Both the position numbers and the translations under genes were made by a program. DNA of 14,500 nt from an uncultured Lachnospiraceae bacterium (GTDB lineage Bacteria > Bacillota > Clostridia > Lachnospirales > Lachnospiraceae): NCBI GenBank assembly GCA_900313435.1, contig OMRF01000272.1:1-14500 (forward strand), written 5' to 3'. The first letter of the stretch is position 1; every line of letters starts with the position of its first letter. The notes below the pieces were generated by a model that ran no database searches, was not told where the DNA came from, and saw only the letters and a list, made by a program, of their open reading frames with translations. Below are positions 12,567 to 14,500 of the stretch, in pieces.

Positions 12567-14455
12567 CGCATATAGGTAATGATAATGTCCCAGATCGAAT
12601 TCTTATCCTGACCGTTCTTCCAGAAGGCTCCGCCGGCAAGACGATTATCCTTCATGGTCTGAAGCTTCAGGATCAGGGACTGCTCGTCCTCCAGCCAGCA
12701 TTGGAATACGGAATTGTCCTTTTTAAACTCGACGACATTCTGTCCCATCTCCTCGCTCCAGATGGGAACCGCCTTGTTCTCCTCTATCCACGCGTCGGTA
12801 TTGTCCATTGAAAGCACATTTGAAGTCACTGAGTTTCCCTTGATCTCCCACACCCTTGTATAGAAAGGCATTCCGAGGATGATCTGATCGGCGGGAACAT
12901 CTTTTTTCGTATCCTCTATGCCCTTCTTTACGAAGGGAAGGGAGGCGACGCTTCCGGCTTCTTTGCTCCCGGCCCAGTGCTCATCATATGCCATTATCAC
13001 TACATAGTCGGCGTAATCGGCCTGATTCGCCCTGTCGTAGAATGCAGTGGAGGCCGTAGGAACATAATTGTCCACGGAAAGAACGATCTCATTTGCCTCG
13101 CACTTCAGTGAAAGTTCCCTGATGAACTGGCGGTAGCCGTCGGCGGCCTTTGCCGGAAGCGACTCAAAATCGATGTTGATCCCGTCAATACCCGTGCTGA
13201 TCGCAGCGGCCAGAATATTGTTCACGAGGGTGTCGCGGGATGAGACCGTGTTGAGGAGAAGGGCTGCGTCCGTCTTTATGTCAATATTGTTCACTGTAGC
13301 CCAGACCTTTACTCCCGCGTTGTGGCAGGTCTTCACATAGGCTGTGGAGGCATAGCTCTCAAGGTTTCCGTTGTTGTCGGAGACCACATACCATGTGGGA
13401 GCCATGACATTCACGCCCTTTGCCTTTTCCAGGATATTCGAGATGCTGTTATTCTGAACCTGTGTATTGACCTGATGCCATAGAAGACAGATCTTCTTGT
13501 TCGAGGTAATGTGGTTGTAAACCCGGTCGGGGAGACGTTTTGCATTCACAGACTCTGTTGTGTCGGAAAGACACTTGTTCTCAACATAGCCCAGAACACC
13601 GGTGTCCGTGAGGACCTGTGACCACTTCCCGTAATTTGCAAGAACCTTTACGCCCTCACCCTTCGTTGCATCTTCAAGGATCTTGCTCTTAACTCCACCG
13701 TTCTTTCTGACTGCCGTATCACGGGTCAGTGAGGCGGTAAGGATCTTCGTTCCGGCGGTCCCGATCGCTATCCGGTTGGGAGTCTGGTACCTGGTATAAT
13801 CAATGTCAGTAAAAAGCTTAATAAAATCAAGCGAGAGGAACACATCATAGCCATCCTTCAAAAGAACAGACTTTCCGAGATCCTTGTCGCTCTTTCCTAT
13901 GGTATAAGAAGAGGAATCAAGTTCCGCGGTTATGAGCTCCTTGTCCGTGGCGTAACGGAGTATTCCGTTGTCCTCGTCATAGGTATAGCCGCGGTCAAAG
14001 TTAGTCTTTAAGAAATTGAGCTCAAGATAGGCGTTGCCGTTCGCGTCGACTCTTCCTTCCCTGACTGCGCCCTTCTTATCCGGATCATATTCCCCGTCCA
14101 CTATCACCGCAGCGTCATTATCCTCCTTAAGGACAAAGAACTCTGAAAGCTCCATGTGCTCCTTTGTGGGTGAGTAGCGCCAATAGAGAACGCCTATCGC
14201 GACGGAAAGCGCTCCCACAAGAACAAGGATGATAATGACAAGGCTCTTTTTGTTTGCAGCAAAAAAAGCGGGGAAGCCCTTGCGGCCTCCACCATTGCCA
14301 CCTTTTTTTCCGGGCTTTTTGGGAGGGACACCTCCGCCCGATCCAGCGGCTCCGGCACCCGGATCCCTGTCTTTTTCGCCGTCAGCTGCGTTTGAGCTTG
14401 ACCTTATGCTCATAAAGTCAGGCTCACCGGGGGCGTTCTGGATCGGCTGCATCAC
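12563..14455 (-). CDS. Membrane-anchored GH18 glycosidase with SH3 domain (spore/cell-wall hydrolase type)
   Basis: Layout of the 630 residues: a Gly/Pro/Lys-rich cytoplasmic N-terminus (1-70), one transmembrane anchor (about 71-91), a domain resembling the copper amine oxidase N-terminal fold (about 115-235, probably binding and not catalytic), a bacterial SH3 domain (about 242-296) and a GH18 barrel (about 315-628). The GH18 active-site strand reads 'DGINIDFE' with catalytic Glu431, followed by 'VIMAYDEHW' as in YaaH/SleL-type enzymes that cut peptidoglycan or cortex aminosugars. The substrate is therefore probably cell wall, not chitin. The first two codons are GTG ATG; an AGGG lies 7 bases before the ATG at 14452. 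The same frame stays open to position 14500, so the true start could lie outside the window. The gene ends with a 4-base overlap with Sua5. Confidence 0.87.
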   Translation of the reverse strand: MMQPIQNAPGEPDFMSIRSSSNAADGEKDRDPGAGAAGSGGGVPPKKPGKKGGNGGGRKGFPAFFAANKKSLVIIILVLVGALSVAIGVLYWRYSPTKEHMELSEFFVLKEDNDAAVIVDGEYDPDKKGAVREGRVDANGNAYLELNFLKTNFDRGYTYDEDNGILRYATDKELITAELDSSSYTIGKSDKDLGKSVLLKDGYDVFLSLDFIKLFTDIDYTRYQTPNRIAIGTAGTKILTASLTRDTAVRKNGGVKSKILEDATKGEGVKVLANYGKWSQVLTDTGVLGYVENKCLSDTTESVNAKRLPDRVYNHITSNKKICLLWHQVNTQVQNNSISNILEKAKGVNVMAPTWYVVSDNNGNLESYASTAYVKTCHNAGVKVWATVNNIDIKTDAALLLNTVSSRDTLVNNILAAAISTGIDGINIDFESLPAKAADGYRQFIRELSLKCEANEIVLSVDNYVPTASTAFYDRANQADYADYVVIMAYDEHWAGSKEAGSVASLPFVKKGIEDTKKDVPADQIILGMPFYTRVWEIKGNSVTSNVLSMDNTDAWIEENKAVPIWSEEMGQNVVEFKKDNSVFQCWLEDEQSLILKLQTMKDNRLAGGAFWKNGQDKNSIWDIIITYMR

Positions 14456-14500
14456 AGTACCCTGCTGCCCGATGATCTCGTTTTCAAATCCCTGTGCCGA

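Noticed and set aside
1..14500. Mobile element, CRISPR, tRNA or defence system
   Set aside because: I saw no transposase, integrase, repeat array, tRNA fold or nuclease-type gene on either strand.

Overview
The window looks like a stretch of a Gram-positive Clostridia chromosome, most likely Lachnospiraceae. The evidence is the large signal recognition particle RNA with an Alu domain, the YwlC/YwlE-like gene pair, a lineage-typical GH18/SH3 membrane protein, a DUF5711-like beta-propeller protein, and frequent GTG/TTG starts with GGAGG-type ribosome binding sites. Every supported gene lies on the minus strand, so transcription runs from position 14500 towards 1. Coding density is very high. 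I see no mobile element, CRISPR array, tRNA or rRNA.

Upstream block (14455 to 10504): a membrane-anchored GH18/SH3 protein (cell-wall or spore type), a full-length Sua5/YwlC threonylcarbamoyl-AMP synthase, a low-molecular-weight phosphatase (YwlE-like) relative whose catalytic cysteine is replaced by aspartate, and a dCMP deaminase. The first three are joined by 4-base ATGA overlaps and the fourth starts after 6 bases, so this is a tightly coupled operon.

Middle (about 10502 to 10142): the SRP RNA gene (ffs/scr), with a near-consensus sigma-A promoter right after the dCMP deaminase stop codon and a strong intrinsic terminator at its end. This accounts for the only gap of more than 300 bases between genes.

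Downstream block (10110 to 1): a coiled-coil protein with a charged tail, an aconitase-family hydratase, an AI-2E/PerM-type membrane protein, a large TPR protein with an acidic linker and a degenerate CbxX/CfxQ-like AAA+ domain, the glycogen branching enzyme GlgB, and the beginning of a DUF5711-like membrane-anchored propeller protein that runs off the window. The genes overlap by 1 to 4 bases or sit within about 20 bases, so they are probably one transcript. Only about 31 bases separate the SRP terminator from the first start codon and no convincing promoter is visible there, so this block may depend on read-through of the SRP terminator.

Most of the window is core housekeeping: SRP targeting, tRNA t6A synthesis, dTMP precursor supply and glycogen branching. 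It is mixed with poorly characterised lineage-typical envelope or cytoplasmic proteins. I found no defence system or obviously new enzymatic pathway. The most unusual items are the Cys-to-Asp phosphatase relative, the TPR/pseudo-AAA+ protein, the divergent aconitase-family hydratase, and the operon placed directly behind the SRP RNA terminator.
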